Source: Anaerolineales bacterium
Lineage (GTDB): Bacteria > Chloroflexota > Anaerolineae > 4572-78 > J111
Reading direction: 5' to 3'
Length of the DNA: 64,000 bases
Assembly: GCA_015075185.1 (NCBI GenBank)
Contig: JABTUW010000001.1
Coordinates: 2,108,001 to 2,172,000 of the forward strand
Shown: positions 25,940 to 34,467 of the stretch, in pieces
Layout: each line of letters starts with the position of its first letter
Position numbering within the stretch: the stretch's first letter is position 1
Notes under the pieces: model-generated
Seen by the model: the letters and a program-made list of their open reading frames with translations, nothing else
What the model was told of the DNA's origin: nothing
Database searches by the model: none
Position numbers and translations under genes: made by a program

Positions 25940-26061
25940 GGTTTTAATTTATCCCTCTCTTTTCCCTGAATAGATAAAAAATGCCGGAAGTGGTTAACTC
26001 CCGGCAATATACTATAATCAGTTTTACGGCTGCGGCAATATGCTGCCACTCAATTGACTCG

Positions 26062-26826
26062 CTACTGAATAGCGTAACTTACCTGCAATCGGACGGTGAC
26101 CTCGATTTCACCGGGCGAGATGGGGCCAACGCCGCCACCGCCTACACCCTGAGCATAACTGGCCGTATCAAAGAGAGGTCCAGGACCCTGAACTACTTCG
26201 CTGACCTGGACCACCTCGCCCAAAGTTACCCCGTTCAAACCGGCCAACTCCTGGGCTTTGGCCTGGGCATCACTTACGGCCTCTTGGCGGGCTTGCCCCT
26301 GTAACTCAGCCGGGTCGGCGATATTAAAAGTAATGCTGTTGATCGTATTCGCCCCGGCTTCAATGGCTGCGCCGAGCGTAGTCGTTACTTTGTTCAAGTC
26401 ACGGATCGTCACATTGACCGTGTTGCTGACGTGATAGAGGGTTTGGGTAGACTGGCTACCGTCGGGAGCGTAGGGACGCTCGACCCAGATGTTAAAGAAT
26501 GAAGTCTGGATGTCATTTTCGGCGACACCCTGAGCTATGAGCGTATCCAATATATTCTGCATGGCTGCCGCGGCTTCGTCGCTGGCCTGCTTTACATCCG
26601 CATTGATGATTTCCACCCCAATGCCGGCCTGGGCGATGTCGGGCCTAACCCTCACCTTGCCCTCGCCAACAACTGTAATTGAACGTTCTGCCGGTACTGG
26701 TGGAGTAGTTTGCGCCGCCGCTACAGGTTGGCTAAACCCAACCAGCCCAACGACCAGTCCGCCGAGTAAAAGCACTACTGCCGCCGTGGCAGCCATTATA
26801 ATCGTTAAATGATATTTGCTTTTCAT
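26062..26826 (-). CDS. SIMPL-domain (DUF541) protein 1
   Basis: 254 residues. One N-terminal membrane segment or signal (about 8-34, ending VAAAQ) is followed by the SIMPL fold, with ERSITVVGEGKVRVRPDIAQAGIGVE at its start and YAIQ at its end. The family forms oligomeric periplasmic or surface proteins of poorly defined, often stress-related function. It is divergent from a two-component system, and a second SIMPL gene lies on the far side of that system (29359). Confidence 0.85.
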   Translation of the reverse strand: MKSKYHLTIIMAATAAVVLLLGGLVVGLVGFSQPVAAAQTTPPVPAERSITVVGEGKVRVRPDIAQAGIGVEIINADVKQASDEAAAAMQNILDTLIAQGVAENDIQTSFFNIWVERPYAPDGSQSTQTLYHVSNTVNVTIRDLNKVTTTLGAAIEAGANTINSITFNIADPAELQGQARQEAVSDAQAKAQELAGLNGVTLGEVVQVSEVVQGPGPLFDTASYAQGVGGGGVGPISPGEIEVTVRLQVSYAIQ

Positions 26827-27022
26827 AACCTTTAATCTCCTTAAATAATTTAGTAGGTTAACTTCTTACAGCTTTGTAGACGATAATTTAGCTCAAAAAG
26901 TTCCCAACTTCAAGCCGAAATCTTAATATTGGAGAATTAATCCAATTTTGACATCATCCTGCCACAAACCTGAGGTATAATAGACATATTCTCATAAAGC
27001 CAAATGGCTAGAGGCGAGGACA

Positions 27023-27727
27023 ATGCCCCAACGTATACTGATCGTGGACGACGAGCCGGCGGTGCTTGACCTGCTGGCCTACAACCTGCGCCGGGCAAAT
27101 TACGAGGTGTTGACCGCCGCCGATGGTCGAACCGCCCTGCGTCTGGCCCGCGATACTGTCTTTGATTTGATTTTGCTCGATTTGATGCTGCCTGAGCTGG
27201 ATGGGTGGGACGTTTGCCGCGAACTGCGCCATTCCAGCCAGGTGCCGATTATTATGCTGACCGCGCGGGATGAAGAGGTGGATCGGGTCGTTGGGTTGGA
27301 GCTAGGCGCCGATGATTATGTTTGCAAGCCGTTCAGCGTCCGCGAGCTAATGGCCCGTATCAAGGCTGTCTTGCGCCGGGCCTCCCCCGAAGCCGTCGAG
27401 AGCCGGCCGGTTACCCGCTTGACCGGCCCAGGCGGCCTGACCCTGCACGTCGAGGCGCGAGAGGCCCTGGTTCAGACCACACCCCTCGATCTGACCCGCC
27501 TGGAATTTGATCTGCTGCACACACTGTTAGCCCATCCGGGGCGGGTTCTCTCCCGCGAGCAGTTCCTGGAGCAGGTGTGGGGCTACGATTATCCCGGCGA
27601 CGCCCGCGCCGTAGACAGCGCTATCAAACGCCTCCGGGCCAAACTGCGCGCCGCCAACCCGCAGGCTGACTGCATCGCCGCCGTGCGCGGCATTGGTTAC
27701 AAGCTCAAGCGGAACGACGAGCCATGA
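27023..27727 (+). CDS. OmpR/PhoB-family response regulator
   Basis: 234 residues. The receiver domain has the phosphoacceptor in LILLDLMLPELDGWD (about Asp54), the acidic pair near VDDEP, and Lys in YVCKPF. The C-terminal winged helix ends in the wing segment RGIGYKLKRN. It overlaps the sensor kinase gene by four bases (ATGA), so the two are translated together. TATAAT (26976-26981) lies upstream; TTGACA is 22 bp before it, too far for a standard pair. Confidence 0.93.
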   Translation: MPQRILIVDDEPAVLDLLAYNLRRANYEVLTAADGRTALRLARDTVFDLILLDLMLPELDGWDVCRELRHSSQVPIIMLTARDEEVDRVVGLELGADDYVCKPFSVRELMARIKAVLRRASPEAVESRPVTRLTGPGGLTLHVEAREALVQTTPLDLTRLEFDLLHTLLAHPGRVLSREQFLEQVWGYDYPGDARAVDSAIKRLRAKLRAANPQADCIAAVRGIGYKLKRNDEP

Positions 27728-29214
27728 CCTCGCTGCGCACCCATCTCACCCTGACTTATCTGCTGGTCATTTTGGTGGGCATCGCCGTGGCTGCGCCCCT
27801 GGCCTGGTTGTCGGTGGAGCAGTTGTATCTCGACACCCAGCAGGCCAATCTGTTGGCTCAGGCCCAACTGGTCGCCGCCGCCCTCCAATCCTCCCCCTCT
27901 TCTCTCCCGGGGACTGAGAGTGGTTATTCGCAACTGGCCAATGTTGCCCCCGGCATTCACACCCGTGTCATCGCAGCGGAGGGGGCGGTGGTGATCGAGT
28001 TGCCGGCTGCCCCAGCGCCTGACCAGGCTGCCGTCGCTCTGCTGCCGGCCCTGGCCCAAAACGCCGCCGGGACGGTCTCCCCGCAGGAGTTGTTGAGCCG
28101 GCCCGAAATTGTCCAGGCGCTCTCCGGCCAGCCGGCGACAGCGATTCGGCCGGTTGAGGCAGCCGGAGGACGGCGTGTCTTGTACGCAGCCGCGCCCGTT
28201 TTGGCCGAGAATGGTCGCATCTCGCGCCTGGTCTACCTGGCCAGCCCGCTGCCCAATACGGGTTGGACTGCCCTACCGGTCGCCACACGCTGGTGGTTGG
28301 GCGGAGTTTTGGTTGGGGCGGTAATTTTGGCGACGGCTGTCGGCTGGGGGCTGGCCCGGCGTATCGCCGGCCCGCTGCACCAACTGGCCCAGGCAGCGAC
28401 GGCTGTCGCTGGGGGGGATTTACACCAGGCAACCCCGGAAGATAGTTCTATCACCGATCTGCGTGACCTCAGCCGCGCCTTCAATACGATGACTACCAGC
28501 TTGCGCCAGGCCGACCAGTTGAAAACCACCTTTATTGCCGATGTGAGCCACGAACTGCGCACCCCGCTGACCGCTCTCAAGGGGACCCTGGAAACCTTGC
28601 AGGATGGCGCGGTAGACGATTTGAAGGTGCGTGACCGCTTCCTAGCTTCTATGGCGGCTGAAACCGAGCGCCTGATCCGGCTCGTCAACGACCTGTTGAT
28701 GCTGACCCGCGCCGATGCCGGCGTGCTCAAGCTGCGCCTCCAGCCGCTGAATTTAGCTGACCTGGTCCACGCGCGTGTTGAGTACCTGACCGGCCTGGCA
28801 ACTCAGCGGGAGGTGGGTTTGCGAATCGCTGGACCGGCGGAAGCAGCGCCAACTTATGTCTCCGCCGATGCCGACCGCCTGGCCCAAGTGCTCGATAACT
28901 TGTTGGATAACGCCCTCCGTCACTCCCTGCCAGGAACTGAAGTAACTATCACCCTGACCGCAGCCGCCGGCGAAATCTCTTGCGCGGTTGCTGACAGCGG
29001 CTCCGGCATCCCGGCTCAACACCTGCCCTTCATCTTTGAGCGTTTCTATCGCGCCGACCCGGCCCGCAGCCGCAGCCTGGGTAACAGCGGTCTGGGACTG
29101 GCCATCGCTCGCGCCCTCGTTCTGGCCCACGGAGGCCGCATCACCGCCAACAGCATTGAAGGCCAGGGCACGACGGTGATGTTTGCCCTGCCTGTTGCTC
29201 CAAACTGCCCCTAA
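27724..29214 (+). CDS. Sensor histidine kinase with HAMP domain
   Basis: 496 residues. A first membrane segment (about 8-28), an extracytoplasmic sensor region of ~150 residues, a second membrane segment (about 192-212), a HAMP domain, the dimerisation motif FIADVSHELRTPLTALKG with the phospho-accepting His, and an ATPase domain with NLLDNALRHS, DSGSGIP and SGLGLAIAR. It pairs with the preceding response regulator. The signal is unknown; the nearby SIMPL genes are possible targets. Confidence 0.93.
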   Translation: MTSLRTHLTLTYLLVILVGIAVAAPLAWLSVEQLYLDTQQANLLAQAQLVAAALQSSPSSLPGTESGYSQLANVAPGIHTRVIAAEGAVVIELPAAPAPDQAAVALLPALAQNAAGTVSPQELLSRPEIVQALSGQPATAIRPVEAAGGRRVLYAAAPVLAENGRISRLVYLASPLPNTGWTALPVATRWWLGGVLVGAVILATAVGWGLARRIAGPLHQLAQAATAVAGGDLHQATPEDSSITDLRDLSRAFNTMTTSLRQADQLKTTFIADVSHELRTPLTALKGTLETLQDGAVDDLKVRDRFLASMAAETERLIRLVNDLLMLTRADAGVLKLRLQPLNLADLVHARVEYLTGLATQREVGLRIAGPAEAAPTYVSADADRLAQVLDNLLDNALRHSLPGTEVTITLTAAAGEISCAVADSGSGIPAQHLPFIFERFYRADPARSRSLGNSGLGLAIARALVLAHGGRITANSIEGQGTTVMFALPVAPNCP

Positions 29215-29274
29215 ACTGCCCTCGTTTTGCCGCTTTCCTGCCTTTGTAATGTGAGATAAAAGAAACAGTAAGCG

Positions 29275-29310
29275 GTGAACAGTGACTAGTAATCAGTCAG
29301 ACTGTTCACT
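29275..29310. repeat. Heptamer repeat hairpin (GTGAACA class)
   Basis: Four 7-bp units of consensus GTSANYA (29275-29302) are followed by TGTTCACT, the complement of the first unit. It lies between the kinase gene and SIMPL gene 2. Confidence 0.75.
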
Positions 29311-29358
29311 GGCTGCTGGTAAATGATAACCGTCTACTATTTTCCAGGAGAAAAACAT

Positions 29359-30174
29359 ATGAAATCCCTTGATCAACTTTTGACAACGGTAGTAGGAGCG
29401 GTGGCCGGCGGCGCGCTGGTGTTTAGTCTGGCTCTGGGGCAGCCACTGGCGCGGGCGGCTGAACCAAACTCGGCGAGTGAGCGTGAGGCAAAAAGTGACG
29501 AGACGTGTGACAACGGCCGGACCGTTCAAGTAAGTGGTGCGGCGGCCATTAACGTTACCCCGGATCGGGCGCTGCTTCAACTGGGGGTGGTCTCTACGGC
29601 CAGTACCCCCGAAGAGGTAGAAGCCGAAAACACCGCCACCATCAGAAACATCGTCGAGGCAGTGCGTCAATTGGGCGTAGCCGACAAAGATATCGCCACC
29701 GATTATTACCTGGTCCGGCCGATTTATGTGGACTACGACACGATGCAGATCAAAGGCTATCGCATTGACAATGTGGTGGGGATCACTCTGAGAGACGTTA
29801 GCCAGGTCAGTGAGGTGCTTATCGTGGCGTTCAGAGCCGGGGCTAATGAGGTGCAAAACGTCCAGTTTTACACCAGTGAATTGCGCCGCTATCGTGACGA
29901 AGCCCGCAGCCTGGCTATGAAAGCCGCGACGGAGAAGGCTGCAGCGCTGACCAGCGCCGGCGGGGCACAGGCAGGGTGCCTGCGCAGCATCAACGAGAAT
30001 AGCTGGTCATATTACCATGGCTCCGGGTGGGGTGGGCGCGACCGGGCCATGTGGACCCAAAACGTCGTTCAAAACGCGCCCGGCGGCGAGCAGCCAACCT
30101 CAGAGGAAACCCCGATAAGTGTAGGGCAAATCGTTGTTAGAGCAGAGGTGAATGCGAGTTTTAGTTTGGAGTAA
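29359..30174 (+). CDS. SIMPL-domain (DUF541) protein 2
   Basis: 271 residues from ATG 29359, chosen because CCAGGAGAAAAACAT precedes it; the frame is open 36 bases further up. A signal peptide ends near LARAAEP. The SIMPL fold starts at VQVSGAAAINVTPDRALLQLGV and ends QIVVRAEVNASFSLE. Only distantly similar to SIMPL protein 1, and it has an extra Trp/Tyr/Ser-rich segment near residue 215 (NENSWSYYHGSGWGGRDR). Two Cys residues (CDNGR near residue 47 and GCLRS) could form a disulfide. Position directly after the two-component genes suggests co-regulation. Confidence 0.82.
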   Translation: MKSLDQLLTTVVGAVAGGALVFSLALGQPLARAAEPNSASEREAKSDETCDNGRTVQVSGAAAINVTPDRALLQLGVVSTASTPEEVEAENTATIRNIVEAVRQLGVADKDIATDYYLVRPIYVDYDTMQIKGYRIDNVVGITLRDVSQVSEVLIVAFRAGANEVQNVQFYTSELRRYRDEARSLAMKAATEKAAALTSAGGAQAGCLRSINENSWSYYHGSGWGGRDRAMWTQNVVQNAPGGEQPTSEETPISVGQIVVRAEVNASFSLE

Positions 30175-30226
30175 ATAACGTAAGGTTTTCTCATCCGAGG
30201 AATTGCCGTGCAATACGCCTGGTAAG

Positions 30227-30255
30227 TTGACAAAACTGAGCAGTTAGATTATATT
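30227..30255 (+). promoter_or_regulatory. Promoter of the IclR-family gene
   Basis: TTGACA (30227-30232) and TATATT (30250-30255) with a 17-bp spacer. The start point is predicted near 30262, seven bases before an IclR operator. Confidence 0.75.
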
Positions 30256-30268
30256 GCTGAATGAATAT

Positions 30269-30286
30269 TGTTTTATAGACAAAACA
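30269..30286. promoter_or_regulatory. IclR-type operator, copy 1 (autoregulatory)
   Basis: TGTTTTATAGACAAAACA is an imperfect palindrome with the same arms (TGTTTT/AAAACA) as two sites upstream of the ABC transporter. It lies just downstream of the predicted iclR-gene start point, where binding would block transcription. Confidence 0.75.
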
Positions 30287-30300
30287 ACAAGATTTATAAC

Positions 30301-31095
30301 TTGACACATGTGAGTGCACCTCCAGAGCGTAAATATATAGTGCCTGCTGTTGAGCGGGCCATTATCATCCTCCAACTGCTGGCCCAGGAGCCAGAGGGTT
30401 TGACCATTTCCCAAATCACCCAGCGATTGGCTGTTCCTAAGAGTACCATCTTTACCATTTTAACCACGCTCAAGCAGTATCGTTTGGTCGAGCGAGTGGA
30501 AGAGACAGGGCAATTTCGCTTGGGCATGGAATTATTCACTCTGGGGAGCACCGTGGTCGAACGTCTCAATGTTCGCTCAGTGGCCTATCCTATTCTTAAA
30601 CGCCTGGCGCAAGATACGGGGCTGACCACCCATCTGGGGATCATGGATCAGGGTGAGGTAATCTACATTGAAAAAATTGAGGGCCGGGGGCCGATTAAAA
30701 TTTCTTCGGCGTTGGGCCGGCGGATGGGCGTTCATTGTACGGCTTTAGGTAAAGCCATGCTGGCTCAGTTACCCGAAGCTGAGCTTCAACTTATCGTTAA
30801 TGGCCGCACTTTGCCGCAACGCACTCCCAACACGATAACCTCCTGGGAGGCGCTGCGGACCGACTTGGCCCGGACTCGTGAGCGGGGCTATTCCTTTGAT
30901 GACGAAGAGAATGAACTTGGTATTCGCTGTCTGGGCGCACCCGTTTTTAACCACCAGCGCGAGATTGTCTGCGCAATGAGCATGTCCGGCCCGCGCGACC
31001 GCATCTCTATTGAAAATATCGGTACATTGGCCGGGCAGGTCGTTGAAGCGGCCAGGGAAGTATCGCAAAACTTGGGTTACGTACCCTCATTTTAA
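30301..31095 (+). CDS. IclR-family transcriptional regulator
   Basis: 264 residues from TTG 30301, or 261 from GTG 30310; a TTG at 30268 lies in the operator and is unlikely. The N-terminal winged helix contains LTISQITQRLAVPKSTIFTILTTL, and the C-terminal IclR effector domain has the GAPVFNHQREIVCAMSMSGP type block. No ribosome binding site is obvious. The three TGTTTT-N6-AAAACA palindromes, one at its own promoter and two before the divergent-function but co-oriented ABC importer, make it the likely regulator of sugar uptake here. Confidence 0.9.
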   Translation: MTHVSAPPERKYIVPAVERAIIILQLLAQEPEGLTISQITQRLAVPKSTIFTILTTLKQYRLVERVEETGQFRLGMELFTLGSTVVERLNVRSVAYPILKRLAQDTGLTTHLGIMDQGEVIYIEKIEGRGPIKISSALGRRMGVHCTALGKAMLAQLPEAELQLIVNGRTLPQRTPNTITSWEALRTDLARTRERGYSFDDEENELGIRCLGAPVFNHQREIVCAMSMSGPRDRISIENIGTLAGQVVEAAREVSQNLGYVPSF

Positions 31096-31179
31096 TATAT
31101 CGCCTGACGTCCACTGGGTCTCCCGTGATTCATCGCCGGGCTGACCGCTACCCCTGTAGACACCTTATCCTTCAACTAA

Positions 31180-31197
31180 TGTTTTATTAGCAAAACA
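31180..31197. promoter_or_regulatory. IclR-type operator, copy 2
   Basis: TGTTTTATTAGCAAAACA, centred 50 bp from copy 3 and about 118 bp upstream of the predicted start of the ABC operon. Confidence 0.7.
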
Positions 31198-31229
31198 AAT
31201 ATCTCAATTTAGTACCTTTATAAGGATAT

Positions 31230-31247
31230 TGTTTTATATATAAAACA
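31230..31247. promoter_or_regulatory. IclR-type operator, copy 3
   Basis: TGTTTTATATATAAAACA, a perfect palindrome, centred about 68 bp upstream of the predicted ABC operon start. The upstream placement of copies 2 and 3 suits activation or looping rather than simple blocking. Confidence 0.75.
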
Positions 31248-31271
31248 GTAGTTAAAATAGCAAACTCTAAT

Positions 31272-31300
31272 TTGACACGAAAACTTTTTCTTTGTATACT
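31272..31300 (+). promoter_or_regulatory. Promoter of the ABC sugar-import operon
   Basis: TTGACA (31272-31277) and TATACT (31295-31300) with a 17-bp spacer. The predicted start near 31307 gives a 5' leader of about 300 nt. Confidence 0.8.
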
Positions 31301-31342
31301 CGCTTCCGTCACTACGATCTAGTCATCGTCTTCTCATACTTG

Positions 31343-31414
31343 TCAAATAAATGGAGTCTGGGGGCAAAATCTCCAAAGTGTCTATCCTTTGGAGACAATG
31401 GACCCACTATTTGA
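31343..31414 (+). promoter_or_regulatory. Structured leader element with mutually exclusive pairings
   Basis: The 300-nt leader holds nested stems: TCAAATA (31343-31349) with TATTTGA (31408-31414), TGGG (31359-31362) with CCCA (31403-31406), and TCTCCAAAG (31370-31378) with CTTTGGAGA (31387-31395). CTCCA at 31371-31375 can instead pair with TGGAG at 31352-31356. Two competing folds are typical of riboswitches or thermosensors. No known class was recognised. The rest of 31415-31600 shows no gene. Confidence 0.45.
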
Positions 31415-31608
31415 AAAGTATACCCCTCTCCAATCAATTGCGGTCAGCAACAGAATATTTTTATTGAAGCAATCCACCTTCGACCTGTAAGAGCCGAAAA
31501 TTTGGCAGAAAGGAGGAAGGCTTATCGGCAAATCTCAATTTAGACTGTCTTGCTTGGATCGATTTCAAAACCAATTATTCTTTTGACCAACTCAAGGAGG
31601 GATATTCA

Positions 31609-32817
31609 GTGAAGAAGACCTTTGTCATCCTGTTCGTGCTGTTGATAACTGCCGGTTTAGCTGTAGCCGGTTGTGGAGCCGCTGCGCCGCCGCAGGCTGC
31701 TCAACAACCCGCGGCACAGACTGAAGCCGATGCCGCCCCGACAGAAGCGACCAAAAGTGAAGCTGCGGTTGAGGCGGCGGCTAACCCCGCGGGGTATGAT
31801 GTGGCGACTTGTTTTGCCCCGGCGTCAAACAACGATAAAACGGTTAAGTTTGATGCCAAACCTGGTCCTTACAAAATTGCGGTCAGCAACTCTTTTATCG
31901 GCAACGACTGGCGGACCCAAATGATCCAGATGGCTAAAGCTTACGTCAAGCAGCCGCACGTAGCTCCACTCATTGAGGAGTTTTCGCTGGTCAGTTCAGG
32001 CCAGGATGTGGCCGCCCAGATTGCCCAGATGGACAATATGATTGCTTCGGGTGTTGATGCCATTATCCTGAACGCTGCCTCGCCGACCGCTTTTGATGCC
32101 GTCATTCGCCGCGCCGCCGACGCCGGGATCATTGTTGTCTCCTTTGATAATGTTGTCACTGCTCCGGAAGCTGTTTTGATCAATGAGGACCAGGTTGAAT
32201 TCGGCCGGGAGTTGGCCCGAGACCTGGTTAAACGCCTGAACGGTAAAGGCAATGTGGTCATGGTAACCGGTGTGGCCGGCACCAGTGTTGACATTGACCG
32301 GACAAAAGGAGGCAAAGAGGTTTTTGCCGAAAACCCGGATATTAAAGTAGTGGCCGAGGTCGTCGGTAACTGGGATACGGGCACAGCTCAAAAAGTGATG
32401 GCAGACCTACTGGCGACCCGCGACGATATTAATGGCGTGTGGGCGCAAGGTGGTACCCCCGGCGTGGTTCAGGCCTTTATTGACGCGGGTAAGCCGTTTG
32501 TGCCGGTTGCCGGTGAGGCGGAAAATGGGTTCCGCAAGCAATTGGCCGAGTATAAAGATAAGGGTCTGGCGGGTATCTCCGTCGGACAAAGCCCCGGGCT
32601 GATTGCCGTCTCCATCCAGGCGGCACTGGAACTGCTGCAAGGCCGTGAACTGCCACGAGTCATCGCCGCTCCGTTGCCCATTGCCACCACCGAAACCCTG
32701 GAAAGCGGCGTCAACTACTTCCCTGACCTGCCTGACTCTTTCTTTACACCTATTCAATTCAAGTCTTGCGGAGTCGACCTCAGCGCCAAAGATATCCTGG
32801 CTCAATCAGCCGAATAA
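31609..32817 (+). CDS. Sugar ABC transporter substrate-binding lipoprotein
   Basis: 402 residues from GTG 31609, with AAGGAGGGA upstream. A lipoprotein signal ends at the lipobox VAGC (Cys about 22), followed by an Ala/Gln/Glu-rich linker and a ribose-binding-protein fold (YKIAVSNSFIGNDWRTQMIQMAKAYV, DAIILNAASPTAFD). It captures a sugar or sugar acid outside the cell for the RbsA/RbsC-like proteins encoded next. Neighbouring IclR and AraD1-like genes suggest a pentose or pentonate, but the ligand cannot be read from the sequence. Confidence 0.9.
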   Translation: MKKTFVILFVLLITAGLAVAGCGAAAPPQAAQQPAAQTEADAAPTEATKSEAAVEAAANPAGYDVATCFAPASNNDKTVKFDAKPGPYKIAVSNSFIGNDWRTQMIQMAKAYVKQPHVAPLIEEFSLVSSGQDVAAQIAQMDNMIASGVDAIILNAASPTAFDAVIRRAADAGIIVVSFDNVVTAPEAVLINEDQVEFGRELARDLVKRLNGKGNVVMVTGVAGTSVDIDRTKGGKEVFAENPDIKVVAEVVGNWDTGTAQKVMADLLATRDDINGVWAQGGTPGVVQAFIDAGKPFVPVAGEAENGFRKQLAEYKDKGLAGISVGQSPGLIAVSIQAALELLQGRELPRVIAAPLPIATTETLESGVNYFPDLPDSFFTPIQFKSCGVDLSAKDILAQSAE

Positions 32818-32890
32818 TCCTACAATGGGTGGGCAGGTAAGTTAAGAACTTATCGGCCCACCTCCTTTTAAGCGGCCAGAGGAGTCAATA

Positions 32891-34465
32891 GTGACTGATC
32901 TCGCCACCACCTTGCCTGAACCAGGCCAAAAAATGACTACTTTACCCCTTGTCGAGGCAATAGAAGTTTCCAAACATTATGCCGGTGTGACCGCTCTGGA
33001 TAAAGCCAATTTTAGTTGTCAGGCGGGTAGTATCCACGCCTTGATTGGTGAAAACGGCGCCGGGAAAAGTACGCTGATTAAAATCTTGGCGGGGGTGGTT
33101 ACGCCAGACGCGGGTACGTTCAAAATTGACGGCCAGGTAGTCACCCTCGACTCGCCCACGAAAGCGGGTCAACTGGGAATTGTGCCGGTCTTTCAGGAGC
33201 TATCCTTACTGCCCCACTTAACCGTCGCCGAAAACATCTTTATCACCAATCCTCCGCGTAACCGCCTGGGTTTAATTGATCGCAAGGCGCTCGACCATCA
33301 AACGGAAGAACTTTTCGATAGTTTTGGCTTTCATCACCTTGATCCAGAGGCGCTTCTGGGCGAACTGCCGCTGGCCCAGCGCCAGATGGTGGAAATTGCC
33401 AAGGCCCTCTCTCGCCACCCCCGGCTATTAATTCTGGATGAGGGCACCTCGGCTTTGACCATCCGAGAGGTTAAGCTGGTCTTTCAAGTAATGGAACGGC
33501 TGCGACAGCAAAACCGCTCGGTTATTTTTATTTCACATAGAATGGATGAAATCGAGGAAATAGCCGATACTATTACCGTTTTCCGCGATGGCCAGGATGT
33601 GGGGGTATTTCCGGCCGGTACCGTGGGTCATGACGAACTGGTGCAGAGGATGATCGGCCGCAAATTGGAACAGGTTTTTCCTGAAAAATCGTCCCGCCCA
33701 GGGCAGGAGAAGACTCTGCTGGAAGTAAAAAACCTGGGCTGGGAGCACGTCTTACATGATATTAGTTTTAGCTTAGGCCGGGGAGAAATTTTGGGCTTTG
33801 GTGGCCTGGAAGGGCAGGGCCAGGGCGAACTCCTCTTCGCTCTCTTCGGCGTCTTGAAAAAGTTGCAAGGCTCTATTTATATTGAAGGCAAACCCGTCCG
33901 AATTAATAGCCCGGCTGCGGCAGCGCAGGTGGGGATGGGTCTGGCCCTTATCCCCGAGGATCGTAAAACCGAGGGTTTGCTGCTCCCTCTATCAGTAGGC
34001 AATAACATTACCCTGGCTACCGTTGATCGGCGGACTCGTTTGGGCCTGGTAGACGACCGGCGTGAAAAAACAGCCATGCAGCGGGTGATTGACCAACTCA
34101 AGATTAAGACAGCTTCGACGCGAGTTCCCGTGCGCAATCTGAGTGGCGGCAACCAGCAGAAAGTGGTCATTGCCAAATGGTTGCTGACTCAGGCCAAAAT
34201 CCTGCTCTTGTATGACCTGACCCGGGGAATTGACGTGGGCACCAAGCAGGAACTCTATCAATTAATGCGCACCCTGGCGGACGAAGGGACAGGAATTTTA
34301 TTCTTTTCTACGGAACTGGCCGAGTTGGTCGGTATGTGTGATCGTGTCTTAGTCCTTTACGAGGGGCAGATTCAGCGTGAACTCAAGGGGCCAGAAATTA
34401 CCGAAGAAAATCTGGTGGCCGCAGCACTGGGCTTAAATACCGCTAACGGTAAAATAGGAGGCTGA
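32891..34465 (+). CDS. Sugar ABC transporter ATPase, two-domain RbsA/MglA type
   Basis: 524 residues from GTG 32891. Domain 1 has Walker A GENGAGKST, signature LPLAQRQMVEIAKAL and Walker B LILDEGTSAL. Domain 2 has the family's degenerate P-loop region (GFGGLEGQGQGEL), a proper signature LSGGNQQKVVIAKWL, but LLLYDLTRGIDVG where LxxDEPTRGIDVG is expected, so the catalytic Glu and preceding Asp are altered. One active site therefore probably drives transport. It lies between the binding-protein and permease genes. Confidence 0.92.
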   Translation: MTDLATTLPEPGQKMTTLPLVEAIEVSKHYAGVTALDKANFSCQAGSIHALIGENGAGKSTLIKILAGVVTPDAGTFKIDGQVVTLDSPTKAGQLGIVPVFQELSLLPHLTVAENIFITNPPRNRLGLIDRKALDHQTEELFDSFGFHHLDPEALLGELPLAQRQMVEIAKALSRHPRLLILDEGTSALTIREVKLVFQVMERLRQQNRSVIFISHRMDEIEEIADTITVFRDGQDVGVFPAGTVGHDELVQRMIGRKLEQVFPEKSSRPGQEKTLLEVKNLGWEHVLHDISFSLGRGEILGFGGLEGQGQGELLFALFGVLKKLQGSIYIEGKPVRINSPAAAAQVGMGLALIPEDRKTEGLLLPLSVGNNITLATVDRRTRLGLVDDRREKTAMQRVIDQLKIKTASTRVPVRNLSGGNQQKVVIAKWLLTQAKILLLYDLTRGIDVGTKQELYQLMRTLADEGTGILFFSTELAELVGMCDRVLVLYEGQIQRELKGPEITEENLVAAALGLNTANGKIGG

Positions 34466-34467
34466 CT

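Noticed and set aside
26948..26981. TTGACA and TATAAT as one promoter for the response regulator
   Set aside because: The spacing is 22 bp, beyond the usual 16-18; only the -10 was mentioned.
30268..30300. TTG at 30268 as start of the IclR-family gene
   Set aside because: It lies in the operator palindrome close to the predicted transcript start, and the added residues do not resemble the family.
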